From Ovoidimarina sp038744785 (GTDB lineage: Bacteria > Pseudomonadota > Alphaproteobacteria > Rhodobacterales > Rhodobacteraceae), in contig JBCDLX010000012.1 in NCBI GenBank assembly GCA_038744785.1, positions 62,001 to 126,000 on the forward strand: a stretch of 64,000 nucleotides of DNA, read 5' to 3'. The notes under the pieces were generated by a model that did not search any database, had not been told where the DNA came from, and saw only the letters and a list, made by a program, of their open reading frames with translations. The position numbers and the translations under genes are program-made. This document shows, one piece after another, positions 17,501-26,304 of this stretch (the stretch's first letter is position 1; every line of letters begins with the position of its first letter).

Positions 17501-18543
17501 CGGCCTCAGTAGAACTTGTAGGGATCAACCATTGGTTCGGTGCGTACCGGGCGCTGGCGGACATCGACCTTTCGATTGAGGCGGGCGAATACGTTACGCT
17601 CCTTGGCCCCTCGGGATGCGGAAAAACAACGCTTCTTTCGGTTCTAGGCGGCTTTATCGAACCCAAGGGCGGGGCCGTCAAGATCGACGGTACGGACATG
17701 ACACAGGTTGCACCGTCTAAACGGCCGACGACGACAATGTTTCAGGACTACGCTTTGTTTCCGCATATGACCTTGCGCGACAACGTAGGCTTCGGGCTTC
17801 GCATGGCCGGGGTCGGTCGTCAGGAACGGCATCGAAAAGCCGAGACGTTTCTGGACCTCGTCGACCTTAGGCAGGCGGCCAGTAAATTGCCGCACGAATT
17901 GTCCGGCGGACAACGCCAGCGCGTGGCCCTTGCCAGGGCCTTGGCCGTCGAACCGGATGTCCTCTTGCTAGATGAACCCCTGGGCGCGCTTGATCTGAAA
18001 CTTCGGCGAGCGATGCAAGATGAGCTGAAGTCCATTCAGCGCAAGGTCGGAACGACCTTTATCCATGTGACCCACGATCAGGAAGAAGCGATGGCGATCT
18101 CAGATCGCATCGTCCTGATGAACGCTGGCCGGATCGAGGATTATGGTTCGCCGGCAAGGGTTTACCAGTCTCCGACAACGCTTTTTGCCGCCGACTTTAT
18201 GGGCGAGATGAACCACATCCCGGGCATGTCGCGGGATGGAACGGTCGAAACAGCCCTGGGCCGCTTGTCGCTTTCGGACGCGAAGGAGGGCTATGTCGTG
18301 CTATGTGTCCGTCCAGGTGCCCTTAAGATGGAAGGCGGCGCGGTGTCCCTTGGCGAGGCAATCGTTCAAGATGCCGCGTTCTTCGGCGAGCATGCGCGGG
18401 TCCAGCTTCAGCCAGTCGACGCCCCCGACATGCGTCTGATTGCACTTGTCCCGCCAACAATCTTGCCGAGCCCGGGGGATCGCTTGCACCTGTCGGCTGA
18501 CCCACGTGACTTCCTGATCTACACCTCAGAGGACCAACAATGA
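17497..18543 (+). CDS. ABC transporter ATP-binding protein, PotA type
   Basis: A 348-residue ATPase with Walker A GPSGCGKTT, Q-loop FQDYALFP, signature LSGGQRQRVALARAL, Walker B VLLLDEPLGALD and H-loop THDQEEAM. The C-terminal third is a TOBE-type regulatory domain (MNHIPGM onward). It energises the importer encoded just upstream. It starts with GTG at 17497, overlapping the PotC-type stop, and its own stop overlaps the next start (ATGA). Confidence 0.94.
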   Translation: MTASVELVGINHWFGAYRALADIDLSIEAGEYVTLLGPSGCGKTTLLSVLGGFIEPKGGAVKIDGTDMTQVAPSKRPTTTMFQDYALFPHMTLRDNVGFGLRMAGVGRQERHRKAETFLDLVDLRQAASKLPHELSGGQRQRVALARALAVEPDVLLLDEPLGALDLKLRRAMQDELKSIQRKVGTTFIHVTHDQEEAMAISDRIVLMNAGRIEDYGSPARVYQSPTTLFAADFMGEMNHIPGMSRDGTVETALGRLSLSDAKEGYVVLCVRPGALKMEGGAVSLGEAIVQDAAFFGEHARVQLQPVDAPDMRLIALVPPTILPSPGDRLHLSADPRDFLIYTSEDQQ

Positions 18544-19262
18544 ACCGTGCCCGCCCCGAAGACTGGTATCGCACGCAGCGTCTGGGTCAGGACGTCACCC
18601 TGATCGACGAACCCTTTATCCAACCCTTTTACCGCTGCAACATGTGGCACGTGCGCGGGCGTGACCGCGACATGCTCGTCGACAGCGGCATGGGCGTGGT
18701 CTCGCTGCGCAGTTGGGTGCCTCTTGTGACTGAGCGCGATCTGACCGCAGTCGCAAGCCACACACATTTTGATCACATCGGGTGCCACCACGAGTTTGAG
18801 GATCGCGCTGTTCATCGCGCCGAAGCGAAAATCCTTGCCTCTCCGACACGAGTTGCGACGCTTGCCGATCCGTATGTCACCGACGACATCTTCGACGCAT
18901 TACCACCCCTGCCCTACCGTTCCGACATTTACGCCGCGAAAGCAGCCCCCGCGACGCGGCTTCTTGAGGATCGGGACATCGTGGACCTTGGCGACAGGCA
19001 TTTCGAAGTTATTCACACGCCGGGTCACTCGCCTGGCGGTATCGCGCTGTGGGAGGCGTCCACGGGGATCCTGTTTTCCGGCGATATTGTCTATGACGGC
19101 CCGTTGATCGAAGACACATACCACAGCAACGCCGCAGATTACCGGAAGTCGATGGAACGGCTTTATGATCTTCCGGTCGAGATCGTTCATGGCGGCCACT
19201 TCCCAAGCTACGGGCGAGACAGGCATCGCGAAATCGTAGGCAGTTGGCTGGACGCTAGGTGA
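18540..19262 (+). CDS. MBL-fold metallo-hydrolase in the polyamine operon
   Basis: A 240-residue metallo-beta-lactamase-fold protein with metal motif H74-T-H76-F-D78-H79, a second ligand region HTPGHSPGG and the C-terminal GGHFPSYG. There is no signal peptide, so it should be cytoplasmic. It is the last gene of the transporter operon, joined to the ATPase by an ATGA overlap, which suggests that it acts on an imported compound or a product of it. The fold covers lactonases, glyoxalases, phosphodiesterases and others, so the reaction cannot be named. Confidence 0.88.
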   Translation: MNRARPEDWYRTQRLGQDVTLIDEPFIQPFYRCNMWHVRGRDRDMLVDSGMGVVSLRSWVPLVTERDLTAVASHTHFDHIGCHHEFEDRAVHRAEAKILASPTRVATLADPYVTDDIFDALPPLPYRSDIYAAKAAPATRLLEDRDIVDLGDRHFEVIHTPGHSPGGIALWEASTGILFSGDIVYDGPLIEDTYHSNAADYRKSMERLYDLPVEIVHGGHFPSYGRDRHREIVGSWLDAR

Positions 19263-19436
19263 AAACGCCGACGTCTTAACTGTAGAACAGCGCACTTTGC
19301 GGGCGATCTTCAATCGAGGGCAGGACCATAGAGACGTCTCAAGCTCCGGAACAATGATGGGGATGTGATTGGGCGCGCCTTGCAAAACTCTCGCGAAAGA
19401 ACACCATCATGTCGAAACGAAAAGGGCCGCAAGCGC

Positions 19437-21029
19437 ATGGTACTTCGACAGACACTTTCCCGCCGCCGCGTGCTGGCCGGGCTTATGGCAAGCACGACCC
19501 TCACACCGAACCTGCTGCCCGCGCAGACCGCCGCAACCGAAGAGACGCTCTTCTCGTTCGAAGCGCTGAAGCGAGAAGCGAAAGCGCGCGCAGAGCGGCC
19601 AGATGCGCCACCCGAGCCGCTCGACACGTTTCTAGAGGCGCTGACTTACGACGACTACCGCAACATCTTCTTCCGCCCAGAGGCGGCACTTTGGACGAAA
19701 ATCGATACCCGCTTTCGGCTGGAAACGTTCCATCCCGGGTGGCTGTTCGAACAACCGGTGAGGCTTTACGAGATCGTCGATGGTGCGGCCAGACCCCTGA
19801 ACTTCAGCACCGACGACTTCGAGTATCGCAATGAAGTGGCGGACAAGCTGCCGGACAACGCCACCTTTTCCGGCGCGGCCGGGGTCAAGATCAACACACT
19901 GCTCAACACGGACGAAAAGTTCGACGAGTTGATCACGTTTCTTGGGGCCAGCTATTTCAGGGCACTTGGCGCAGGCAACAGTTACGGCCTTTCAGCGCGT
20001 GGTCTGGCGGTCGATACATGGCAACGCGGTCCAGAAGAGTTTCCGCGTTTCTCGGCATTCTGGATCAAACGCCCGGCTGCCGACGACCGGGCGATCGACG
20101 TTTATGCCACATTGGACAGCGCTTCGCTGACGGGCGCCTTCCATTTCACCATCACCCCCGGCGCCGACACGACCATCGACGTCGAGGCAGAGCTTTACTT
20201 CCGCGAAACAGTTTCGCATCTGGGCCTCGCGCCCCTGACCTCAATGTTCTATTTCGCCGAACATTCCGAGCGGCGCTTTGACGATTTCCGACCGCAGGTG
20301 CATGATAGCGAGCTTGTGCGAATGGTACGCGCATCCGGCGATGTTCTGGTACGCCCGCTGAACAACCCGCCCCGCGTTTCGAACTCGTTTTTTACGGATG
20401 ACCAGATCATCGAATTCGGCCTTGTCCAGCGCGACCGAAGCTATGAAGCTTATCAGGACGCGGGCGCCCGCTATCACAATCGCCCCTCGGTCATGATCGA
20501 CCGCCTAGGCGATTGGGGGCCTGGTAAGATACGCCTGATCGAAATCCCCGCCGAGCTGGAGATTGACGACAATATCGTTCTGATCTGGGTCCCCGATGAT
20601 GCCCCGCAAGCCGGCGAAACGCGGAACTATCGCTACCGGATGCACTGGGGCGCGCTTCCACCAGATGGCGACGGGGAGCTTGCGTATGTTTACAGCACAC
20701 GGACAGGGGTCGGGGGGCCATCCGGCGTGCCGGTGAAGAACCCAAACTTGCGGAAGTTCGTCATAGATTTCGAAGGTGGGATCCTTGGCGATCTTGATCC
20801 GGACGCAGACGTGTTGCCGGTGGTAACGGCATCTGCCGGGGAGATATCGAACACGGTCCTGCACAAGATCGAAGATTCTGATCGCCGATGGCGTTTGTTC
20901 TTCGACGCCGATGGGCAAGACTTCGATCTGATCGAGTTTATGGCCCATGTCGCCGACGACGACCGGAAACTGTCGGAAGTCTGGCTTTTCCAATGGATGC
21001 GCGAGGCCGAAACTCCGTTGCCGGATTAG
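19437..21029 (+). CDS. opgD: Periplasmic glucan biosynthesis protein, OpgG/OpgD family
   Basis: A 530-residue protein. The N-terminus LSRRRVLAGLMASTTLTP is a twin-arginine-type signal, which favours OpgD over the Sec-exported OpgG. The mature protein starts with the family's FSFEALKREAKARA and YDDYRNIFFRPEAALW blocks, and the C-terminal half contains IPAELEIDDNIVLIWVPDD. These proteins shape osmoregulated periplasmic glucans. No opgH glucosyltransferase is nearby. The ATG at 19437 is preferred because the signal peptide begins there; the frame stays open back to 19365. Transcription ends at the hairpin that overlaps the stop codon. Confidence 0.88.
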   Translation: MVLRQTLSRRRVLAGLMASTTLTPNLLPAQTAATEETLFSFEALKREAKARAERPDAPPEPLDTFLEALTYDDYRNIFFRPEAALWTKIDTRFRLETFHPGWLFEQPVRLYEIVDGAARPLNFSTDDFEYRNEVADKLPDNATFSGAAGVKINTLLNTDEKFDELITFLGASYFRALGAGNSYGLSARGLAVDTWQRGPEEFPRFSAFWIKRPAADDRAIDVYATLDSASLTGAFHFTITPGADTTIDVEAELYFRETVSHLGLAPLTSMFYFAEHSERRFDDFRPQVHDSELVRMVRASGDVLVRPLNNPPRVSNSFFTDDQIIEFGLVQRDRSYEAYQDAGARYHNRPSVMIDRLGDWGPGKIRLIEIPAELEIDDNIVLIWVPDDAPQAGETRNYRYRMHWGALPPDGDGELAYVYSTRTGVGGPSGVPVKNPNLRKFVIDFEGGILGDLDPDADVLPVVTASAGEISNTVLHKIEDSDRRWRLFFDADGQDFDLIEFMAHVADDDRKLSEVWLFQWMREAETPLPD

Positions 21030-21043
21030 GCCTTCGGCCTAAT
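21025..21043. terminator. Hairpin terminator between convergent genes
   Basis: ATTAGGCC and GGCCTAAT form a perfect 8-base-pair stem with a TTC loop. The stop codon of the glucan gene lies inside the left arm, and the convergent glycosyltransferase ends at 21076. The stem is symmetrical and could serve both directions. The T-tract is poor, so strength is uncertain. Confidence 0.55.
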
Positions 21044-21075
21044 CTCTGCTGCGTCCCCCCAGAGCTGCGGCACGA

Positions 21076-22122
21076 CTACGCGATTTGCCGAAGCCTGCGG
21101 ATCGTCTTGGCAAAAACCTGTGCGGTGTCCTTCCATACCGGCAGATTGGCCGATTTCTCTTCAGCGCGCTTTGCAAAATGCTCGGCCTCGGCTGGGTTCT
21201 CCAGAAGCCGGGCAAGTGCCATAGCGAAGGCCTGGGCATCGTCCACTGGAACCAGAATTCCGGCGTCGTCCACCGTATCCGGTACCGCGCCCGCGGTGGT
21301 AGATACGATCGGCAATCCGAACGTCATCGCTTCGCCCAGCACCATCCCGTAGCCTTCATAGCGCGTGGCCAAGGCAAAGATCGACGCGGAGCGGAAGCGA
21401 TCATCAAGTTGGCGTCGGTCAAGCTCGCCAGCAAACAGCACTCGACCTTCTATGGCCAACGCCTTGGACTGAGATTTGAGTGCGCTTGCGACCTCCGAAT
21501 CGTGAACCTTACCGACGATCTCTGCCTGCCAGGACAAGCCCCGTATCTGCGCAAGGGCGTCCAGCAGAACATCGTGCCCTTTTCGCGCCGCCAGAAGGCC
21601 GACGGACAGGATCAATGGAGGCTTCGATGGCGTGCGCTTCACTCTTTGCTGGTCAAAGCCGGGCAGTGCAATGGTGATCTTCTCGGCCGCAACCTCAAAG
21701 TCCTGGGCGAGCACGCGTGCCGTCTCGGGACTGGGCACAATCACATGCGCGGCGTAGCGCAAGGCGGCCGTTTCATTTCGCAACAGAAACAAGGCACGGC
21801 GCGCATCAAGACCCGTTTCAAGACCAAGCGGGTGATGGATCATCGCAATGACCGGCGCAGGAACGTCTTTCAGACCCTCGGGGTCGATTGCGCCGAAGAC
21901 CAGCCCGTCAAGAATGATCGGGCAATGCGGCGGTACGGCCTGCAAGGCGGCCAACGCGGCGGCCATGTCAGGCGTGTCTGGATCAGGAAAACTTGCGGGC
22001 AATTCCAGATGCGCCGTTTGACATCCCATGTCGTTCAGCCATCTCAGAACAGTCGCTTCGTAGATAAAGCCGCCCGTGCGCCTATCCTTGTCACCCGGGA
22101 TCGCAAAAACGGCTTCTGTCAT
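21076..22122 (-). CDS. Glycosyltransferase, GT4 type
   Basis: A 348-residue GT-B-fold glycosyltransferase. The C-terminal domain has LILSVGLLAARKGHDVLLDAL and the nucleotide-sugar EX7E motif in ATRYEGYGMVLGEAMTFGLPIVST. The N-terminal acceptor domain starts MTEAVFAIPGDKDRRTGGF. There are no membrane segments, so it should act at the cytoplasmic face. It is the last gene of an eight-gene operon, starting by an ATGA overlap with the permease. With the phosphatidyltransferase and LPG-synthase-type protein upstream, glycosylation of a lipid is a reasonable inference; the sugar and acceptor are unknown. Confidence 0.9.
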   Translation of the reverse strand: MTEAVFAIPGDKDRRTGGFIYEATVLRWLNDMGCQTAHLELPASFPDPDTPDMAAALAALQAVPPHCPIILDGLVFGAIDPEGLKDVPAPVIAMIHHPLGLETGLDARRALFLLRNETAALRYAAHVIVPSPETARVLAQDFEVAAEKITIALPGFDQQRVKRTPSKPPLILSVGLLAARKGHDVLLDALAQIRGLSWQAEIVGKVHDSEVASALKSQSKALAIEGRVLFAGELDRRQLDDRFRSASIFALATRYEGYGMVLGEAMTFGLPIVSTTAGAVPDTVDDAGILVPVDDAQAFAMALARLLENPAEAEHFAKRAEEKSANLPVWKDTAQVFAKTIRRLRQIA

Positions 22123-23654
22123 ATCAGTTGCTCGCTCGCGTAAATGCTCAGTACCGCACGTTCGCACCAGGACACGACCGCGTACATTGCCGCTGCCGTC
22201 ACGCAAAGCAAGACAACGCAAGACCAAAGCATGTTGTAGTTCGACGTGCTTGCGGTCAGCGCCATCAGAACGCCAATTCCCTTTCCGGTGGCCAGCCATT
22301 CGGCGGTTGTGACCGCAAGAAGCGCAGCCGGAACCGCCATGCGGGCCGAGGCAAAGAACGCCGGAAGCATCGCCGGTATCTGAGCCGCCGTCAGCAGCCG
22401 CCATCGGCCGGCACCATAGCTGGAAAACAGCTCGACAATCTGGCCCGGGGTCTGGCGCAGACCTTGCATGCAGGCCACCAACGTCGGGAAGAAGATCATA
22501 ACCGCGACGACGACGATCGTTCCCGTTGCCCCGCGCCCAAAGGCGAGCAGCAAAACCGGTGCCGTTGTGATGATCGGGATCGACCGAAGTGCGACGGCAA
22601 TCGGCATGGCCGCACCCGCAACGCCGGGCATCACCACCAGAAGCGCGGCAAGGCCCGCGCCCAGCCCCAGACCCGCGAGATAGCCTGGAACCGCAAAGGC
22701 CAGGGTCTGGCCCAGCGCAGCAAGCAAGGTTTCGCGGTTCCCGCCGTCGCTTAGGAAGACCCAGATGTCACCCGGCCGCTTGGCAAAAAATCGGTTCAGA
22801 CCGGCGGCATCCATCGCAACCTGCCAGAACATGAGAACGGCCAGCGTGATCAGCGCGAGTTCGATAATCCGGTTCTGCACAGGGCGGTTGCCCACGGTAC
22901 GGGGCGGCGAAAGGAGGATCACGGGCTGATACCCGACAATGCGCCGCCCAAGCCAGCCCAGCGCCCAATAAGCGGCAATCGCAATCAGGGCAGACACAGT
23001 TGCCAATGCCCATATGGCATCGGTCTCAAGTCCGCGCATGCCACGCAGCGTCAGGACACCAAGACCACGCTCGGCGCCGGTAAACTCACCGATCATAGCG
23101 CCAAGCAAAGACGCAGGGGCCGCGATCTGTAACCCAGCAAAAAGGTAAGGGAAACTGGCCCATGCGCGCACCTTCGCTAGGATCACAAGCTGTCCGTGCC
23201 CGTAGATCTCAATCAAATCCGTCCAGGTCCGGGGGACGGCCCGCAATCCAACGACCAGCGCGATGAACGTGGTGTAGTAGACCGCAAGCGCGGCAAGCGT
23301 GACCTGGGGCCCGACGCCCGGTCCGTAAAGTACCCGCAGGATCGGACCGCTGGCGATCAGGGGCACTGAAAAAACCAAAAGCGCGATTGCCGAGACAAGG
23401 CGTCCAGAGATCGGAACTGCAATCACCAGTGCCGCAAGCGCCACGGCCGCCAGGTTGCCCCAAAGAAAGCCATGGGCGGCGTTTCCCGTCGTCTCGACCG
23501 CTGCGCGGAGCACAAGGTGCCATTCCTCAATCAGATAAGTCAGGATCGACAGAGGGCTACTGATCAGGACGCTGCCGCCGACAGCCCACACCGCCGCCTC
23601 CCACAGAGCCAGCATCACTAAGACAACCAAGGCTGGTCGGAGCCGCTGCCTCAT
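22119..23654 (-). CDS. Double-length ABC permease, NitT/TauT type (two permease units fused)
   Basis: A 511-residue membrane protein carrying two permease domains in tandem, about 1-245 and 260-511. Each has its own set of membrane segments and a cytoplasmic coupling loop (DLIEIYGHGQLVILAKVRAW in the first; IVELFSSYGAGRWRLLTAAQ in the second). Ordinary SsuC/TauC/ThiX-type permeases are about 250 residues and homodimerise, so the fusion supplies both halves of the channel in one chain. ATGA overlaps link it to the ATPase upstream and the glycosyltransferase downstream. The substrate is unknown. Confidence 0.9.
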   Translation of the reverse strand: MRQRLRPALVVLVMLALWEAAVWAVGGSVLISSPLSILTYLIEEWHLVLRAAVETTGNAAHGFLWGNLAAVALAALVIAVPISGRLVSAIALLVFSVPLIASGPILRVLYGPGVGPQVTLAALAVYYTTFIALVVGLRAVPRTWTDLIEIYGHGQLVILAKVRAWASFPYLFAGLQIAAPASLLGAMIGEFTGAERGLGVLTLRGMRGLETDAIWALATVSALIAIAAYWALGWLGRRIVGYQPVILLSPPRTVGNRPVQNRIIELALITLAVLMFWQVAMDAAGLNRFFAKRPGDIWVFLSDGGNRETLLAALGQTLAFAVPGYLAGLGLGAGLAALLVVMPGVAGAAMPIAVALRSIPIITTAPVLLLAFGRGATGTIVVVAVMIFFPTLVACMQGLRQTPGQIVELFSSYGAGRWRLLTAAQIPAMLPAFFASARMAVPAALLAVTTAEWLATGKGIGVLMALTASTSNYNMLWSCVVLLCVTAAAMYAVVSWCERAVLSIYASEQLI

Positions 23655-24397
23655 GCCGTACCTTCAAGCGCGGTCATCACCTTTGTCACGATCGCACGGT
23701 GCGCGTCCGCTTCAGGCGCACGCGCGTTCGACCCAATCGGCAAATCCACAGGGATGTCCGCCACGATCCGCGCAGGCCGCGCCGACAGAACGAGAATGCG
23801 ATCCGATAAGTGAACCGCCTCTTCGACCGAATGCGTCACTAGGATCGCCGTGGCACCACTCTCCCACCAAAGCGGCGGTAGCTCGGCCCCAAGCCTTCGC
23901 CGGGTTAACGCGTCAACCGCACCAAAAGGTTCGTCCAACAGCAAAAGATCGGGGTCAGAGACAAGGCTGCGCGCGATTGCCGCCCGCTGGCGCATTCCGC
24001 CCGAAAGTTCGGCTGGCCTGTGGTCCGCAAACCCTGACAATCCAACAAGATCAATCAGATGATCCACGCGGTCGTCCGGCTTACGCGCAAGCTCGGCCCC
24101 AAGCGCAATGTTCGCTCTGACCGAGCGCCAAGGCAGGAGTGACGGATCCTGAAATGCCATCGCCAACCCGCCCCGTCCCGCTACGGTTTTCGGATCGTCA
24201 CCGCCAAGCGAAATGCGCCCGTCTTCAGGCGTTTCCAGCCCTGCAATAAGTCTCAGGAGGGTCGATTTTCCGCAGCCCGACGGGCCCAGAAGCGCCGTTG
24301 TCCGTCCCGCTGCGAAGGTGACCGACAAGGGGGCGACGGCGTCAACCGTGCCGAACCCCTTGCGCACACCTTCGCAGCGCACATCGATGCCGGGCAT
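23651..24397 (-). CDS. ABC transporter ATP-binding protein, NitT/TauT type
   Basis: A 248-residue ATPase with Walker A GPSGCGKST, Q-loop FQDPSLLPW, signature LSGGMRQRAAIARSL, Walker B LLLLDEPFGAVD and H-loop VTHSVEEAVHL. The size and the absence of a TOBE domain fit the SsuB/TauB/ThiZ group. Start MPGIDVRCEGVRKGF at 24397, 10 bases after the binding-protein stop. The frame continues upstream to 24523, but that part overlaps the binding-protein gene. Confidence 0.92.
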   Translation of the reverse strand: MPGIDVRCEGVRKGFGTVDAVAPLSVTFAAGRTTALLGPSGCGKSTLLRLIAGLETPEDGRISLGGDDPKTVAGRGGLAMAFQDPSLLPWRSVRANIALGAELARKPDDRVDHLIDLVGLSGFADHRPAELSGGMRQRAAIARSLVSDPDLLLLDEPFGAVDALTRRRLGAELPPLWWESGATAILVTHSVEEAVHLSDRILVLSARPARIVADIPVDLPIGSNARAPEADAHRAIVTKVMTALEGTA

Positions 24398-24407
24398 CTG
24401 TGTGGTC

Positions 24408-25403
24408 TCAGCCGTGGACCTCTTCCAAGAGCGAGCGATCCCAAAGGTCTGGCGTAACCGTGCGGCCCAGAAGCGCCAAGGTCTCGATGTTCGCAGCCAC
24501 CGTATCTTCCGTAAACCAGCCAAACCCGTGCTCAGCGGTAAGGTCGGAAAACATCAGCGGAACCTGGCGGGCGGCCTGAAGCTCTTGCACCCCAAGGCTC
24601 AGACCGGCGTCGGGGAACATGCCAACTGTCAGTTCGGCGGCTGCCCGAGTATCGGCCAGATAGTCGTTCCAGCCCATAACCTCGCCCTTCAGAAGTGCCA
24701 CAATATCTGCGCGACGGTCTGCGATCGCGTCCTCGGTGGCGATGTAGGTCTGGGAATGCACAGCGTATCCGTAGTCTGCCATCAGCATCGTCGTGTTATC
24801 GACACCTTGAACCGTCATCGCCACGGGCAGATCCGTTTCCCAGCACAGTAGGCAATCGACCTGACCAGCGACAAGCGGCGCGGGGTCATATTGCGTTGGG
24901 ACGATTTCGATCCCGTTGATGTCGACTCCATTCAGCGTGCACAGTGCTTCCAGCACTGGAGTGTTCGCCACAGCCATGCCGATACGCTTGCCAATAAGGT
25001 CAGCCGGAGTGTTCACCGGGTTTGCCGAAAGCGACGCGATGGCAAACGGGTTCTTTTGCATCGCGACGGCGATGATCCGGAACGGTGCACCTTCGGCCAC
25101 CGCGGCCGCTGTATAGTCCGCCGCCGAAATTCCAACAAGCGCCGCGCCCGAGACGACGGGCGGCTCAACCGGCGCATTCGGGCCTCCCTGGCTCAGCGAC
25201 ACATCGATGCCAAGGTCAGACCAATAGCCTTTACTGGCTGCGATGTAGCTACCCCCGAACTGCACCGAATGCAGCCACGAGAGCTGGAAGTTAACCGGTT
25301 GAAGATTGGCCGCAAGCGCGGGCAGGCCCGTCGCCGCTGTGGCGAACCCCGATGCTGCGGTCTGAAGGAAAAAACGGCGAGTCAGATGAATGGGCTGTGT
25401 CAT
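24408..25403 (-). CDS. ABC transporter substrate-binding protein, NMT1/THI5-like
   Basis: A 331-residue exported binding protein. The twin-arginine-type signal LTRRFFLQTAASGF is followed by an NMT1/THI5-like fold that begins VNFQLSWLHSVQFGGSYIAASKGYW. Relatives bind thiamine precursors, riboflavin, pyrimidines or alkanesulfonates. The preserved WLHSVQFGG motif is typical of the pyrimidine/riboflavin-like branch, but the ligand is not certain. AAGGA lies 12 bases upstream of the ATG at 25403. The first 113 bases overlap the end of the upstream membrane-protein gene in another frame, which is unusual in this otherwise ATGA-coupled operon. Confidence 0.88.
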   Translation of the reverse strand: MTQPIHLTRRFFLQTAASGFATAATGLPALAANLQPVNFQLSWLHSVQFGGSYIAASKGYWSDLGIDVSLSQGGPNAPVEPPVVSGAALVGISAADYTAAAVAEGAPFRIIAVAMQKNPFAIASLSANPVNTPADLIGKRIGMAVANTPVLEALCTLNGVDINGIEIVPTQYDPAPLVAGQVDCLLCWETDLPVAMTVQGVDNTTMLMADYGYAVHSQTYIATEDAIADRRADIVALLKGEVMGWNDYLADTRAAAELTVGMFPDAGLSLGVQELQAARQVPLMFSDLTAEHGFGWFTEDTVAANIETLALLGRTVTPDLWDRSLLEEVHG

Positions 25404-26304
25404 GTCGGGCGCGTGTCCTTGGGTCAAATCTGTCCGCAAGCCCATACGTTCCAAGAAGGAACAGACCCGCAGGCAATGTTGCAACGAGTATGACGGAGCC
25501 GTAGACAATCCCGGTGGCGATCCCGGCATCCGCCGATGCACCGATAAGCGGGAACAGGGCCGCGGCGGCACCTTCCCGCCATCCCCAACCGCCGACCGAT
25601 AACGGAACGAGCATTGCGCAGAGGATAAGGGGGATCAAGGTCGTCCATGCCGCAGGGGGGATGAGCGTCCCCGTCGCCCGCGCACTGGCGTAGAAGGCCA
25701 GCAAAAGGCATCCCGCAATCAGGAGGCTCAGAAGCACTACCACGGGCTGGCGGCACAGCCCGAAAACGAATGCCGAAAACCGCCCAACACTGACGGGTCC
25801 GCGCTGAAACCAGATCAGAGCGGCACCGGCAGCAGCCAAGCCGATCACGCCCGCCCAGCTCCAGGCTGGCCAGGCGAGACCGCCGGGCACGGCAAGTGCA
25901 ACTGCAAACGACACGCCCATGAGCGTTAGCATCGCAATCTGGCCCAACAGACGCTCTACAATTATTGATTTCACCGCCTGCTTCAGGCTCCCAAGGCGCC
26001 TGACACGCACCGCGCGCGCCACGTCGCCGGCAACCCCGCCCGGGAGAACGGCATTGCCCATTTGGGCAACGTAGTACTCGCCCAGCGCTATGGGGTAGCT
26101 CATGTCAATTCCGCAGCGGCGCGCCACGTGCTGCCATCGTCGGGCCATCAGGAGCGTGGCCATGCTGATCGCTGCAATCGCTATGGCGACCCAGCCCAGG
26201 TCCACGGTGCGCATCCGGTTCCAGACAGCCCCGGCGTCTGCCCACCAGACCAATGCGACAAGCAAGCCAAGCGTTGCAGCGATCTTGATACCTTTGGCCG
26301 TCAT
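25291..26304 (-). CDS. Lysylphosphatidylglycerol synthase TM-type (UPF0104/AglD-like) membrane protein
   Basis: A 337-residue protein with about eight membrane segments. It resembles the flippase domain of LPG synthetases and the AglD/UPF0104 family: the early GEYYVAQMGNAVLPGGVAGDVARAVRV is the conserved cytoplasmic-loop signature, and PLSVGGWGWREGAA is the second block. Such proteins move or present lipids across the inner membrane. The start at 26304 overlaps the sulfatase-fold gene (ATGA). The last 37 residues are hydrophilic, read over the binding-protein signal peptide in another frame, and may be a recent extension. Confidence 0.85.
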   Translation of the reverse strand: MTAKGIKIAATLGLLVALVWWADAGAVWNRMRTVDLGWVAIAIAAISMATLLMARRWQHVARRCGIDMSYPIALGEYYVAQMGNAVLPGGVAGDVARAVRVRRLGSLKQAVKSIIVERLLGQIAMLTLMGVSFAVALAVPGGLAWPAWSWAGVIGLAAAGAALIWFQRGPVSVGRFSAFVFGLCRQPVVVLLSLLIAGCLLLAFYASARATGTLIPPAAWTTLIPLILCAMLVPLSVGGWGWREGAAAALFPLIGASADAGIATGIVYGSVILVATLPAGLFLLGTYGLADRFDPRTRARHDTAHSSDSPFFPSDRSIGVRHSGDGPARACGQSSTG

